Assembly (NCBI GenBank): GCA_013433145.1
Contig: CM024181.1
Span: 7,378,001-7,442,000 of the forward strand
From: Ascaris suum
Lineage: Eukaryota > Nematoda > Chromadorea > Rhabditida > Ascarididae
Length of the DNA stretch: 64,000 bases
Direction of reading: 5' to 3'
The notes under the pieces are model-generated. The model did no database searches. It was not told where the DNA came from and saw only the letters and a list, made by a program, of their open reading frames with translations. The stretch's first letter is position 1; the number at the start of each line of letters is the position of its first letter. Position numbers and translations under genes: made by a program. This document shows positions 25,466 through 42,600 of this stretch, in pieces.

Positions 25466-26928
25466 GTGTCTCGTCCACTGTCTAGCAATGAGATGCATAT
25501 TTTCCTATACAACAAACAATAATTTTTTATACAAATGTCGCATGATTTGTAGAATTGAAAAGAGGAACATCGGAAGAAGGAACGAAACAAATGGGAACGC
25601 GTATTAACACTCAGCATTAGCTTAATCTCGAAATTTGATCCACAAGCATATAGAGAAAAAAAAAACACGGTGCATAAAGCAACCAATATTCAAATAAATA
25701 AACGCTTGTGAGATAATATCGATTCGAGATGAGCAGAGCAATTTTAACTGACCTGCTGCTGTTGTTGTTGTTGTAAAGGAAAACGATGATGAGCTATACC
25801 TGAACCTTAGACCGATCGATATACGCTCATATCAATGTGTGCATGAGGGTTTATAGAACAACCAAGAGTGAACCATGATACGATTGGTTAATTAAAAAAA
25901 AAAAAAAAAAAAGAAAAAAAGAAATTGAGTGATAAAAACGCTAAAACAATTTTGAGAAGAGAAGAGAGATAGACAAAAAAGAAACAGAGCGTCACGTGAA
26001 AACGTATTTATTTACGTTCCACCACAACAGAATATATCACAGGGAGCCCCACTGAATGATAGTTTTCATCTTTAAACCAAACCAACGACACACCTCACTC
26101 AGCGATTAATGCCACCTCAACTCTTCTAATACCTCTTTAATACTAAGCATGCTCAAAATAAACCCATTAAAATTATTCAGCTGACAGCTAGCTGTCACTG
26201 AAAAATCTAGCTGAACGCACTTCAGAAAAAATTCAATCCCCCAAAGCTTCTTATTCCCCCATGAAGAGGTAACTTGAGTAATACAAACTCATCTCACGTA
26301 TCCACGCCTTATCGTCGTAAGTTCGCCAATCATTCCTACTTTCCACTAGGCCACCAGAATATATTTGCAAAAAAAATCCAACCCTCTTCATAGAGCCCAA
26401 AATAAGATCCTCTACCCGATCACCGTTATTTGTAGGGAAATTTACCTGTCGATTTTTCTTTAACACTTACCTATCACATATTAACGTCTGTCACAAAATT
26501 ACGAAGAAAAGCACCTAAATGGGAGGGTGGAGAATCAAAACTTCAAAAACCAAGCCATAAAACATACCCCGAGCATGCACAGAGCAACATTCGAACACAA
26601 AGAACGCAACGAAATTCACAGCGCAGAGAACAATTGCGCAAGTGAATGGCGCACACGGCATACAACTCGTCGCATTATCAGCATCCATTTTGTCGGCAAC
26701 AATCTCAACCTATTAGTTTTCCTCTGATTCCTATCTTTAAATAGTAAAACAAATCCGCTACCTCAAGACCTCACACATTTTCTTCTACCTCCCCCTCCCC
26801 GCAGAAAAAACCTGAAATACACAAAAAAGCGGCTGGCAATAATCTCTCAGCTGTCAGATTTGAGTGTCCGACACCCTCAGAGAAAACAAATGCCGTGCGT
26901 ATCAAAGGAAATCGACGCAAAGCAATGC

Positions 26929-32672
<5,744 letters not shown>

Positions 32673-32686
32673 ATTGCTTTAATCCA

Positions 32687-32688
32687 CT
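32687..32688 (-). promoter_or_regulatory. Candidate trans-splice acceptor for Arf1
   Basis: On the minus strand GGCTTCGCAG ends 15 nt before the Arf1 ATG. A short leader after an acceptor is typical of nematode trans-spliced mRNAs. A cis-spliced upstream noncoding exon would look the same. Confidence 0.35.
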
Positions 32689-34469
32689 GCGAAGCCACTT
32701 GTGGGCGCTTAGAAACCGAGCCGAAACACGGGGGAACACCCAAATTTGGCTGAAAAAAATTCCTTTCATATCAAACGTTTTTCACGCACATTCAACAAAA
32801 CTAATCGATATTCGCCGATTTATTAAAACAGTGAAGAATGCAAATGCAATCGAAACAGCAATAACCCTAATAAATCTTAACAAAGGTAATCAAATCACTA
32901 TGGAAGACTAATACCTTGCAGGATTACTTGCTCATATACCTCTTAAACTGAGCTGTCAGAAACGCCCCGATTAGAAGTAGCTGTGCCTGGTCACTGAATT
33001 CTCCCTCACCCCCCCCCCCCCCTCCACTATACAAATGCCTGCCTATTCGATGACATTGGATGATTTCGACAGTTTAAAAAAGTTTTAAATGGAAAGTACA
33101 AGAGCACTAGGAAGTTGAACTCGCATTTCCACTTCGTAGATTGCAATTATCGATGAAATCAGCGATCCACATATCGACTCTCTCCCTCTCCTTCTCAGTA
33201 ACCATTATAAGTCAATTTTGGTTTAGCGAAGATTATGCAATTAATCGTACAATTTCGTCAACAACCAACTCAGCTCTAAGTAAGTCTTCCCCACCCTCCC
33301 CCCAACAATAATAATAACAAAAAAAAAGACACAAAAAACGTCAGGAAGCAGTGATACTGTGCAAATTGGCCACACGTAGATAACCGAAAGTTGGACAAGT
33401 CAATCCACACATCATATGCAACGATTACAACTGTGTGATCGAAAGTTATAAATCAGAACAAAAAAGGGAAACATCGTACCATAAATTTCAATCCCCTCCC
33501 CCTCGCCCACCCCCAAGACGATTAACTGCCAGTGGTGAGGTCTTATGGGAAAAACGTACCATACTATTCATTTCCGCTCCCCTTCCGCATGGCGATTATC
33601 TGTCTCCTTTACCTCACCATACAAGGCCATTAATGCGGACCTACTACTTAAAGCCACGCCAAAAAATCAAGCATATTCGACAAAGTTCGACATATTTAAT
33701 TCAATAAACAAAAACGTCTGAGTGCGTGGCGAGTGCGAAAATCAAACACGGCCAAAAATGGAGGACATCGCGATCAGACCTTAAAATTGACGAAAAAATT
33801 CGGCAACATCCATCAATCGGGTCACTTAATCCTCATCATATCCAACCACTTCAGTATACACACACAAACATTCATTCATAAATATAAAAGAACTTACAAT
33901 ATCGCTGCAATATACGCTGAAAGAAAAAAACATCCACGTAAGACTTATGCCTCACCGCCGATAAACTCCCATTCTTACCTCATTCCGTTGTGAAGAGTAT
34001 CAAAAAGAGCACTGAACTGTCAAAACTGGCACATATATATCATTACACTCAAAGCGTTCAACAATAATCTACTTCACAAACCTTTTCAGAGAAGAAAAAT
34101 ATCGACCACTATTACCACCACGAAAGCCAAACAGGCAATGGATAAAACTTTCCAACACATAAAAACTTTAAATAACCACTATTTGCATATATGCAAATTT
34201 TACAAGCAAAACACAACAACCAAATCCGCTTTTATTGACGAGACCTAAGCTAAAAAATGCAAGTGAAATCGTCAATGGCAGCTTAGTGATATAGCACTCG
34301 TAGGTAATTGGGGAAGTGAGTGTTTGTGTTCCATCTGCAAAAGACTTTTTTATCAATCATCAAATATTAGTAAAGAATGCTCAACATGAATCTAAACACT
34401 GCTAAAACACACGACGATGAATTTGATTCGAACGCCCTCAATATTCTATATAGGAATGTTCCCTGAAAA

Positions 34470-36250
34470 GAATGGCAGGTAAGTCATTTCCCCTCCCATC
34501 CTTTCCCACTTCCCATCCCTCATTGGTGGAATACTTTTTCATCCCACAAAAAAATCTCAAAACGGAATAAACTATGATTAAGGGCACAACCAAAATCATA
34601 AAATGCTTGACTGCAAGGCTTAAAAAGTTACAAATGTGCCACAGGAACTTTTTAACAAGATATTTCCTATTAAAATGCAAAACTGTCATAGGGTCATTAC
34701 AAAAATTTTTGTTCAATAAACTGAAGATGAAGGGAATTAATTTTTTTTAGAATATGAGGTTAAGAAGGAAGGAGTTTGAAAAATTAATGAAAAAAAAGCA
34801 TCATGGGCATACCCTTTCAGTATTTCACAATCACATCGAAATTCCCTTTTCTGCACGTAAATGCAGGTAAATTGCAGGTAAATCACAAAAGAGAATTGAG
34901 CGATTGAAACTCCGGTAGCAACCGTTAAAACGCTTCCAAGTCTTATCTGTCCTATAATCAAAATTTCGCAGTAATTATTCAGCGTCATAACAACCTACTA
35001 CATCCTATTCATTTATTATCGGTAATTATCCTATCTATATATTCCCGATATTGTGTACCTGTCTGCTTGCAGAAGGCTTCTTGACTTATTAAACCAGCAT
35101 CCACCTGGTTACTCATTCATTTACCTGCCAATGTAACTAAGTGATATTTCACACTATAAATTCGTCTACCGATCGGAGCCAACCAATGAGTGGATCACCT
35201 GGCAATTAATTAGAACTTACCTGTTGGTGGCTAGTTCTATTGTTATTCGAAGTTAATGACAATAAAAAAATATTCAAATAACTATTGCAATCATTACCCA
35301 CTTGTTTTACCTTAAATCGTTGCCCTCATAGCAGCATTCTCGGTAACTTTTTACAAGGCGCGCACCTTTATGCGCACTGCAATCACTTTAATAAATGCAT
35401 CGTCGTCTCGTCTCACCACAACTGCAGCGCTCCTTTTATATTTCATCATCGTCTGCCGTGCACTTGTTTTGTCAATCCTTTTTTTCTCATTTCATCCATA
35501 CTTTCAAGTGTGCACCTATTATGAGGTAGCTGAACTCATACCTGTCGTAGCATATTTACCTGTCAGGTGCCAATCAATATAATTTGCACTCGCATAAATC
35601 AAGAATCACAGCTGCAAGCGGCTTTCTGAAAATCAGCCAGCAACAGGTAACACGACGAATGCGCTCAATCATTTCGCCACCCATCATGTACCGATTATGA
35701 CCTCTACTGTATTTAGTTAAGAAATAAATGAAGAGATGACATTTTATAGCATTCATCAGTGACAGCTTCGAAATATTTCCTTCGAGTGATAACCACCGAT
35801 GCCAATTTATTGCACAGCGAAATAAGCCTCCAATCAACGCTACCCGGTACTAGTTTGCTCAAGGCTTCATATTCTCAGTTAATGCTGCATCAACACTATC
35901 ATTAAGAGGTGCATTATTACAGGTAAATGAATGTATCTGCATACAACACTATCCATTAAAGACAAAACACTCAATTCCGCACTGCAATTACAACTTTTTG
36001 CATGCGGCAATCAGCAATCTCTGAACCGTATCCCGGTCTGCTTTTAGTGAACTCTTGCGGTTGCTTGCTGACTTGACCTCAGGCCCCAGTACAGCTTGTT
36101 GACCTGACTTCTATAGAATAATTTACAGCCACAGTAATTTGTACAATGTGTTATCGCATTGCATACATAATTATCAGTTGAATAGCGCTCTAATAAGTAT
36201 TAACAGGCATGCCGAATGACTCAGGTGGCCTAATCCAGGTAAATGAACAT
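34470..36250. promoter_or_regulatory. Cluster of CAGGTA/TACCTG motifs
   Basis: At least ten CAGGTA or TACCTG hexamers lie here in both orientations, for example near 34477, 34864, 34875, 35056, 35122, 35218, 35539, 35560, 35644, 35919 and 36237. Many extend to CAGGTAA. The motif resembles Snail/ZEB-type E-boxes and also the splice donor AG|GTAA, so its meaning is open. The region is upstream of Arf1. Confidence 0.35.
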
Positions 36251-37641
36251 AACGAACACCTAAGCAAAACGCTAATTACAATACTCCCTCCCTCTTCATG
36301 ATGCCATCTATAACAATCGTATCACATCATGCGCTAATGAATATGACCAACTGAGAAATGACACCAGCATACTGTCTTGACACACCTTTGCAGGTGCAAT
36401 TATGCTTACAAATAGAACAACCTGAAGCAGAAAATATTCACTCGATTGCGTTTCAACGTAACTGACATATACATGTATGACAATTGGCATATCATATTAC
36501 GTCATCTCACCATCACTCCTTATCAGTATCACTTTGCAGTCTCCCCTAAACAGTGTTGAAAGTGATAGATGCACTAAAAAAAATTGCACAATCTATAGAG
36601 GTCTCTCTATTTTTTTATTTGATGTGCTAAATATTTCAGCAACCTGTAAACGTTTAGCATCTTATAACAGGTGTTTTCCGGTAAGCAATGAGTCAACGAT
36701 TCCGGCACGAAACAAACACTACCAAAATAATTTTTAGGGCTTTTTTAAAATCAGATTACACTAATTCGCCTAATTCTTAAACGCCGAGCACTCTGAAGAC
36801 ATGAAACTGAGAAAGCACATCCTATGAGCTGGCACAATATGGGCTTTTACAATCCCACTCATCTACCACAAATTACGAAAAAAAAGATAAGAAAGCATTT
36901 GAAATAATGCATCGATATTTCAATCAAACATACTTCTATTCCGACTAGTTCTCCAACTGTCGGGGGTCGCTTAATTATGGAATTTTTAGGTTCATCTTAT
37001 TGCTGACCACTTTTTTGAAACTCCATAGATTCATTTCAAAACTGACGAAAAATTTACCAAATGGTACAAATTGCACCCAATAATTTTGCGACATTGCAAT
37101 TACAGTAGTTACCGAACCACAAACAGACAGATACAGACATGCATGCGCCTCCAGATATGATACCTGTAATGCATCTCGCAAATATAAGTTTATTTTAAAA
37201 AATGTCAGAGAAGTGACGAAAGGAAAGCACTTGTTAGACTAATATAGAATATCAACTCAAAAAATCTGAGTAAAACAATCCTGGATCCTGGTTTAATCCA
37301 AGAAATCAATAGTAAGACTTTTGTAAATTTATAGGTTGTATGGGGAACCGTTTTTCTCAAGCAGATGCAATAGTCAGTTATAACATGACCTGGACTTTAA
37401 TTCTAGCGGTGGCAAGTTGTTTGCTATGATACTGCACCTACGACAGGCACAAAGCATAGCATCATATACCTGATTAGAAACATGTCACAACAATTGTGAC
37501 AACCATAAATACAAGGTGCAAACTCTCTTCCGCATTTATGCTTCGATTACCTTTTAATCCTGCATTCATTTCTGCAGCTTTAGTTAACATTTGAAGAGAT
37601 TTTTCGTTGTCTACCTTCTATCCCACAGGTTTGCATATGTT

Positions 37642-37753
37642 GGAGGCGCAACTGTCACCCGAGTAGTTCAAGGATGTCTTCAGAAAGAGGCGCAACTGTC
37701 GCTTCGGACGGAGGCGCAGTTGTCACCTAGGTGATTCAAAGATGTCTTCAGAC
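37642..37753. repeat. GGAGGCGCAACTGTC tandem array
   Basis: Three units begin near 37642, 37686 and 37710 with RGAGGCGCARYTGTC. Two of them continue into TTCAAGGATGTCTTCAGA-like sequence. The middle unit is shortened. Confidence 0.85.
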
Positions 37754-39269
37754 AATCATCGTAATTCCCATTCCATAATGAATATCCACGATTCTCACGC
37801 TCTTCTATTTCACAACAAAAAGCTCACTTTTCAACAGTTCTAAAGAGTTGTTTTTTCACGCTAATTTCGGCGAACGAGACTTGAAATATTTCAGTAGAAG
37901 AAGGTGCCACCCGATTGTCACAACCTAAGTTTAAAAACAACTAACAATAATCAATGAAAATTCTAAACTGAGAACTGTAAAGCGCACTGCACACAGAAAA
38001 TATTTTAAACGCCAACCGATGGCGATGAGAACGACGCTCGATGTGATCAAGAAACATAATGAACAAGCTCGAAACAGCGCAACATATCAAGATTCAGAAG
38101 CACCTCAGTCTAGAAGACCTGAGGTTAAACGTTAAAAAAAACATATGAACATCATCATATAACAAAAATCATTAATATTCAATCATCCGTACAGGTGAAG
38201 AGATCAATTGAGATGAGATGCTTAGCTGAACGAGAACCATCTTCAACGATCAATCGATAATCCTATACTTCAACGCATAACAACGAACACAAGTTCAGCG
38301 GTGAAAATAAGGCGTATGACGGCTGACTACTTTGATCTCGGCCAAACACGTCAGCGGCGTCGAATCATTTCAATTGCGTATAACACCTGCAGATCTTTCG
38401 TTTTTGGCAACGATCCAACTTCGACTTTTTTTTTCCAATCTTCAAGCGTTGTTTTTTTTTATGGAATTTAGTTGCTAAAGGAACACTGAATTTCCTTATA
38501 TTGCTAGTATTTTATTGTGTAAATATAACGGTTGTATTGATAAAACAACAATTTCATTTTGAATGGATTTGTTGATGCAATGAACCGGCAGGCATTGAGA
38601 TATCGTTCAAAATACTGCCAAATATTCCCCCGGGGAAGGGTAGAGGTTTCTACAAATCCGGCTTCCCGTAAGCGGTTATATATCCCCTTAAATTAAATAA
38701 ACAATCATTTTTTTTCGAAGTTGCATTAAAACCTTTCCACTAACCCCTCCCTTAACCTCAAATATGCTCATCATCTTCCACCCCTCCCCCCTCCCAAAAA
38801 GAACCTTACCCCTCGTGCAGATTTCTTCAAAACTTGTTGAAAAATTCTGTTTAAACAAGAGCATTTTTTTTTCAAGTTCATTTCGTCATGAAACTTGGAA
38901 AATCGATATATTTGAATATTATTATTGCTGTATTAGTTGTTGTGTTAGGAAAAAAAAAACTAGCGAACACATATAACCCCGTTCTAATCGACACATTTAA
39001 TCTATCCATAATTTGCATATGGTTCATTTTTTAATGTTTTTTTGCAAGCTTCTAAAATAAAAGTGCATTATAGAAATACGTTTGCATTCACCATTCGGAT
39101 CGATAGTCGTAATTGTTTGGCAATAAAATATACGGAAATGAAATTTGCTCTATTTTATACGTTTGACTTCTCTCGCAATTTTCATAGCGAATTTTTGTTT
39201 TCCATTTTTCGTATTGACGCCTGAAGAGATCTGTAATTTACGTATCGAATTTCCGCTACTAGTGCTTAG

Positions 39270-39351
39270 TAGAAGACCGACCGGTTACAGAAATGCCGAA
39301 AGAAAAAAATCAATTTTTCTTTCGGCATTTCTATAACCGGTCGGTCTTCTA
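39270..39351. repeat. Long near-perfect hairpin (38-bp arms, 6-nt loop)
   Basis: Arms 39270-39307 and 39314-39351 are reverse complements with a single mismatch, separated by AATCAA. The arms include GAAGACCGACCGGTTA and GAAATGCCGAAAG. It lies about 300 bp upstream of the CD2BP2 start codon. It could be a short foldback (MITE-like) element, a small-RNA precursor, or a recent palindromic duplication. Confidence 0.93.
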
Positions 39352-39534
39352 GAAAAAATGCATTATCACGCGTTTTATCATTGTTTTCATATGTTTCTAT
39401 TAGATCGATTTGTTGAAGCATAAAATTAGCTCGCATATTATTTTTATTTCGAAAAAAACACCTCACAATTTATGCTCTAGAATTTTGAAAGTAGTTTTGA
39501 AAAGTAAAATTTTTTTGAAGTTGTATAAATAAAG

Positions 39535-39536
<2 letters not shown>

Positions 39537-39586
<50 letters not shown>

Positions 39587-39637
39587 TTTGTTTATTTACT
39601 TATTTTTTTATTTATTTACTTATTTATTTTTTTATTG
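39537..39637. repeat. (TTTA)n microsatellite
   Basis: About 25 units of TTTA with a few interruptions toward the right end. It ends about 15 bp before the CD2BP2 start codon and may serve as the pyrimidine-rich tract of the acceptor there. Confidence 0.95.
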
Positions 39638-39640
39638 ATT

Positions 39641-39652
39641 TCAGTTTTGCAG
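39641..39652 (+). promoter_or_regulatory. Candidate trans-splice acceptor(s) for CD2BP2
   Basis: Two adjacent acceptors, TTTCAG (AG at 39643-39644) and TTTTGCAG (AG at 39651-39652), lie 9 nt and 1 nt before the CD2BP2 ATG after a T-rich tract. The second leaves only one base before the ATG. This arrangement fits spliced-leader addition. Confidence 0.5.
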
Positions 39653-39653
39653 A

Positions 39654-42600
39654 ATGTCAAAACGCAAAGAACCACCATCGGAAATATCGGAGATGAGTGA
39701 TGCGGATGCATTGCAACATAGCCGAACGAAATATACACGTTTTGATGAGGTGAAGAACACGAGAACTGAGGTCGAAAGTGACGAGGATGAAGGTATCTCG
39801 AGAGAGGTCGACGATTACAAGTCGAAACATACGCTCGACAGCGATGAAGAAGACGAAGTGAAGTACAAAAAGCTTGACATGAATAAGGTTCGTTAACCTT
39901 TACGCCACTCCCGTTCTTCCGTACCGACCGGACAAATAATTTCACGTGTTTGTGCCCGGATGGAGGGTGGGGGAAAGAGAGGAGGAGAAGGGCTTTGAAC
40001 CCCGCAACCCAGTTTGCTGATCTCATAGTCCAATTATTTCGGCTCTTTTCAAAAGCGTACTAAAGTTGGACCTCGTGTCACTACTGTGATCTCATTTATT
40101 TTCCTTCTGGCGCTTTATACCTGTATATATTAGATTAGATTAGTTGATTAGGGCTAAATGGCCTTTGCCTTATTACATAAAATTTTGCCTCACTTCGATT
40201 GATCAACTTTACCAGTTTAAACCTAAATTTACAGCATTGCAATAGCGGTCGAAAACGGTGCTTTCAAGAGCATATATTCGTCCACCGAGTAAACGAACAC
40301 CATCAGTGCTGAGATATCTCTTCAGAGGTGTTCGCGAATGCTCTTTTTTTAATGCCTATTAAGTTACTTTGCAAAAAAAAAAACATCCTGAACTTTTTGA
40401 TTATTATATATTCATATTACTGCTTGAGTAACCTGTAATATTTTATCATTTTTAATAATTAATTACAGGTTGAAGGACAGGAGGAAGCAGGTGTGGAATT
40501 CGAAGGTAATACAAAGATAATGCCATTCAATGTGGAAGAGGATCTAGAGGAGGGTCATTTTGACACAGATGGTAATTTTATATTTAATAAAGTAAGTTAT
40601 GTTTTTATTCCATTGAAAATATGTCATCTGTCTTTTCTCCTTTTTTTTTTTATATTTAGCAAGGAATTTGTTCGCTTGAGGCATCCTGGTTTTCTTTCTT
40701 TTTTTTTTTTTATTTCGTAGAAGACAATCATAGAAAATAGGAAGACAAATGAATGCAAGGAAAGAGGGACGAACTATAGCAGGTTGAGGGGAGGAGGTAA
40801 AGTTGCTTTTTTATTCGCTCCGTCAAATTAAGGGGTGTTTTATCTTAATTTTGGGCTTTATGTGGTGGCAGAGGGATGCATCCTTGCCTGCGGATGCCAA
40901 CCGCTGATTTATGAGTGCATATGCGTCGAAGTTATTCGTAGTGGCGATATATTACTGTGATTACTTAGTTGTTTCTTTTGTTTTATTGTGGCGCCTTATT
41001 TTTTTTTTTTGGGTATTTTTTCTTGGAGAGTTGGAAAATCTCAAAATAAACGAGTTGTTTAAGCCTTGCGGGAAGAGTCAATAATCTTTTTTTTTTTGTG
41101 CAAAGTGAATGCGAAATGAAAGAAAGATTTCTTTTCCTGTCGACATTAATTTATTGCTTATTTAACAAACGTTAGCTACTATCAAAGTTTCTTTCACCGC
41201 ACAGGTTGAGTCGTGTATTGGTGTTTTAATGTTATCTTTTGATTTTTTTTTATTTGCAGAAAGAGCGTGATATAAAGGATGCATGGCTTGATAATATTGA
41301 CTGGGCTCATATTAAAAGTGCTGCAGGTGATCAGTGGCAAAAGACCAATGTAAGTTGTTTTTCTCGTCTTTTTATTTATTTCATATTAAGGGCCTTCGGG
41401 AATTTGGGAAAGATTAATAGAGATAGGTATATATAATTTATATATCATCTGAACATGTGACGATTCGCCAAAGATCGGCGCGGATCTGTCGAGTTCCATA
41501 CCCGATTTTTTAGCGAATAAGACTTGCGGCAGTGACGTTCGGGTCGCTAGCACTCTTGCCGTCATAGCCGCGGTTGGCCTTTCCACACTTAACCATGAGG
41601 ATCAAACATGCGGTCGTCACTCCTTAATTATTAGGAGGCAATCGTTAGTCCGTAACTTACTGGAAGACCTTTCAGCGTGGTAGGATCTGAGAGAGCATAA
41701 CGCTCCGCTGGTCTAACCCCCAAAACCCGTTGCATGTTCCGCACAAAAAAAATAATAAAAAATAGTTTTAAGGAGATTTATTTGCTTAAGTTTAATAGTT
41801 TATTTTAAACAGTGAAATAATTTTATTTCAAGGAGGATGACGATTCAACGATACGAATAATGGGCGATGGCGAACTAAAAAGTGTCTACGAAAAGATTTC
41901 CACATTTCTATTGCCGAATGAGACTATTGAAAAGGCATTAAAGAGATTTGGAAAGCAGAAAAGTTCGTTTTGCATTATTTATTCGTTAATTGAGCATATG
42001 TGTGTGGTTGACGCAGGCTTCATTCGGAGTTATTAAGAATGGAGCAGTTATTGACCTCATCTCACGGGACTGATGGGGGGGGGGGGGAGGTTCGATCGTC
42101 CACACCCCATCCCCCTCCCTCCCCCTTTCTAATTCCCAATTTCACATATATCTTCTTACTTTCAGGCACGTCAATGGGTGCTTTAAAGGGGTGGAAGATT
42201 ACGAGGTTATGATAGGTTTCGAAATTGTTGTGACGTTTCAAAATAATAAAAATAATGAAGTGGAACTCATTTGAAGTGTATTTTGAAAAATTATATCCTT
42301 TCTAGAGGGAAGCATCCATAAGATGAACTATTTGATGCATTTTATAATTTCTTTTATTTAAAGGAGATTAGATAATCGATGTTTGTTAATAATGAAAGAA
42401 AGAATAGAAGTGAAATGTGTTAGAAGTTTTGCTTAAATCAAATCAGATTCCTGTTGAGCCAATTTTTATTTTCAAAAAGAAGCAAAAATAAATAAGTGAA
42501 ATTTATTGAAGTTAGAGGTTTTAATTTAGTAATTATTGGTGGGAATTTATCAAATGAGATGCATTTTTGGCAATTTTAAACGTCATTCAATTCTATTCAT

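Larger units (their letters stand above)
22495..26928. other. Region between convergent genes; tandem repeats, no gene
   Basis: It lies between the 3' ends of the plus-strand small basic protein gene and minus-strand Arf1. From about 23 kb the + strand becomes A/C-rich, as in the Arf1 introns. It holds a 21-C run at 23738-23758, a 24-bp array at 24293-24390 and a roughly 60-bp array at 25245-25465. A short CTG/TTG stretch lies near 25750, and an A-rich run near 25892-25925. Several open frames on the A/C-rich strand are explained by its lack of T-containing stop codons. The minus-strand frame at 23121-23333 is not convincing. Confidence 0.55.
32673..39653. other. Upstream region shared by divergent Arf1 and CD2BP2 genes
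   Basis: No coding exon recognised over 7 kb. Up to about 38.4 kb the + strand is A/C-rich, as within Arf1, and beyond that T-rich. This suggests Arf1 transcription starts well upstream of its coding exon and that the divergent promoters lie near 38.2-38.6 kb. It holds C-rich runs at 33009-33022 and about 33297-33303, and a cluster of CAGGTA/TACCTG motifs at 34.4-36.3 kb. A tandem array lies at 37642-37753, a long hairpin at 39270-39351 and (TTTA)n at 39537-39637. Confidence 0.55.

Noticed and set aside
39616..40026. 136-codon minus-strand frame
   Set aside because: It is antisense to the first exon of CD2BP2, whose + strand frame is firmly identified.
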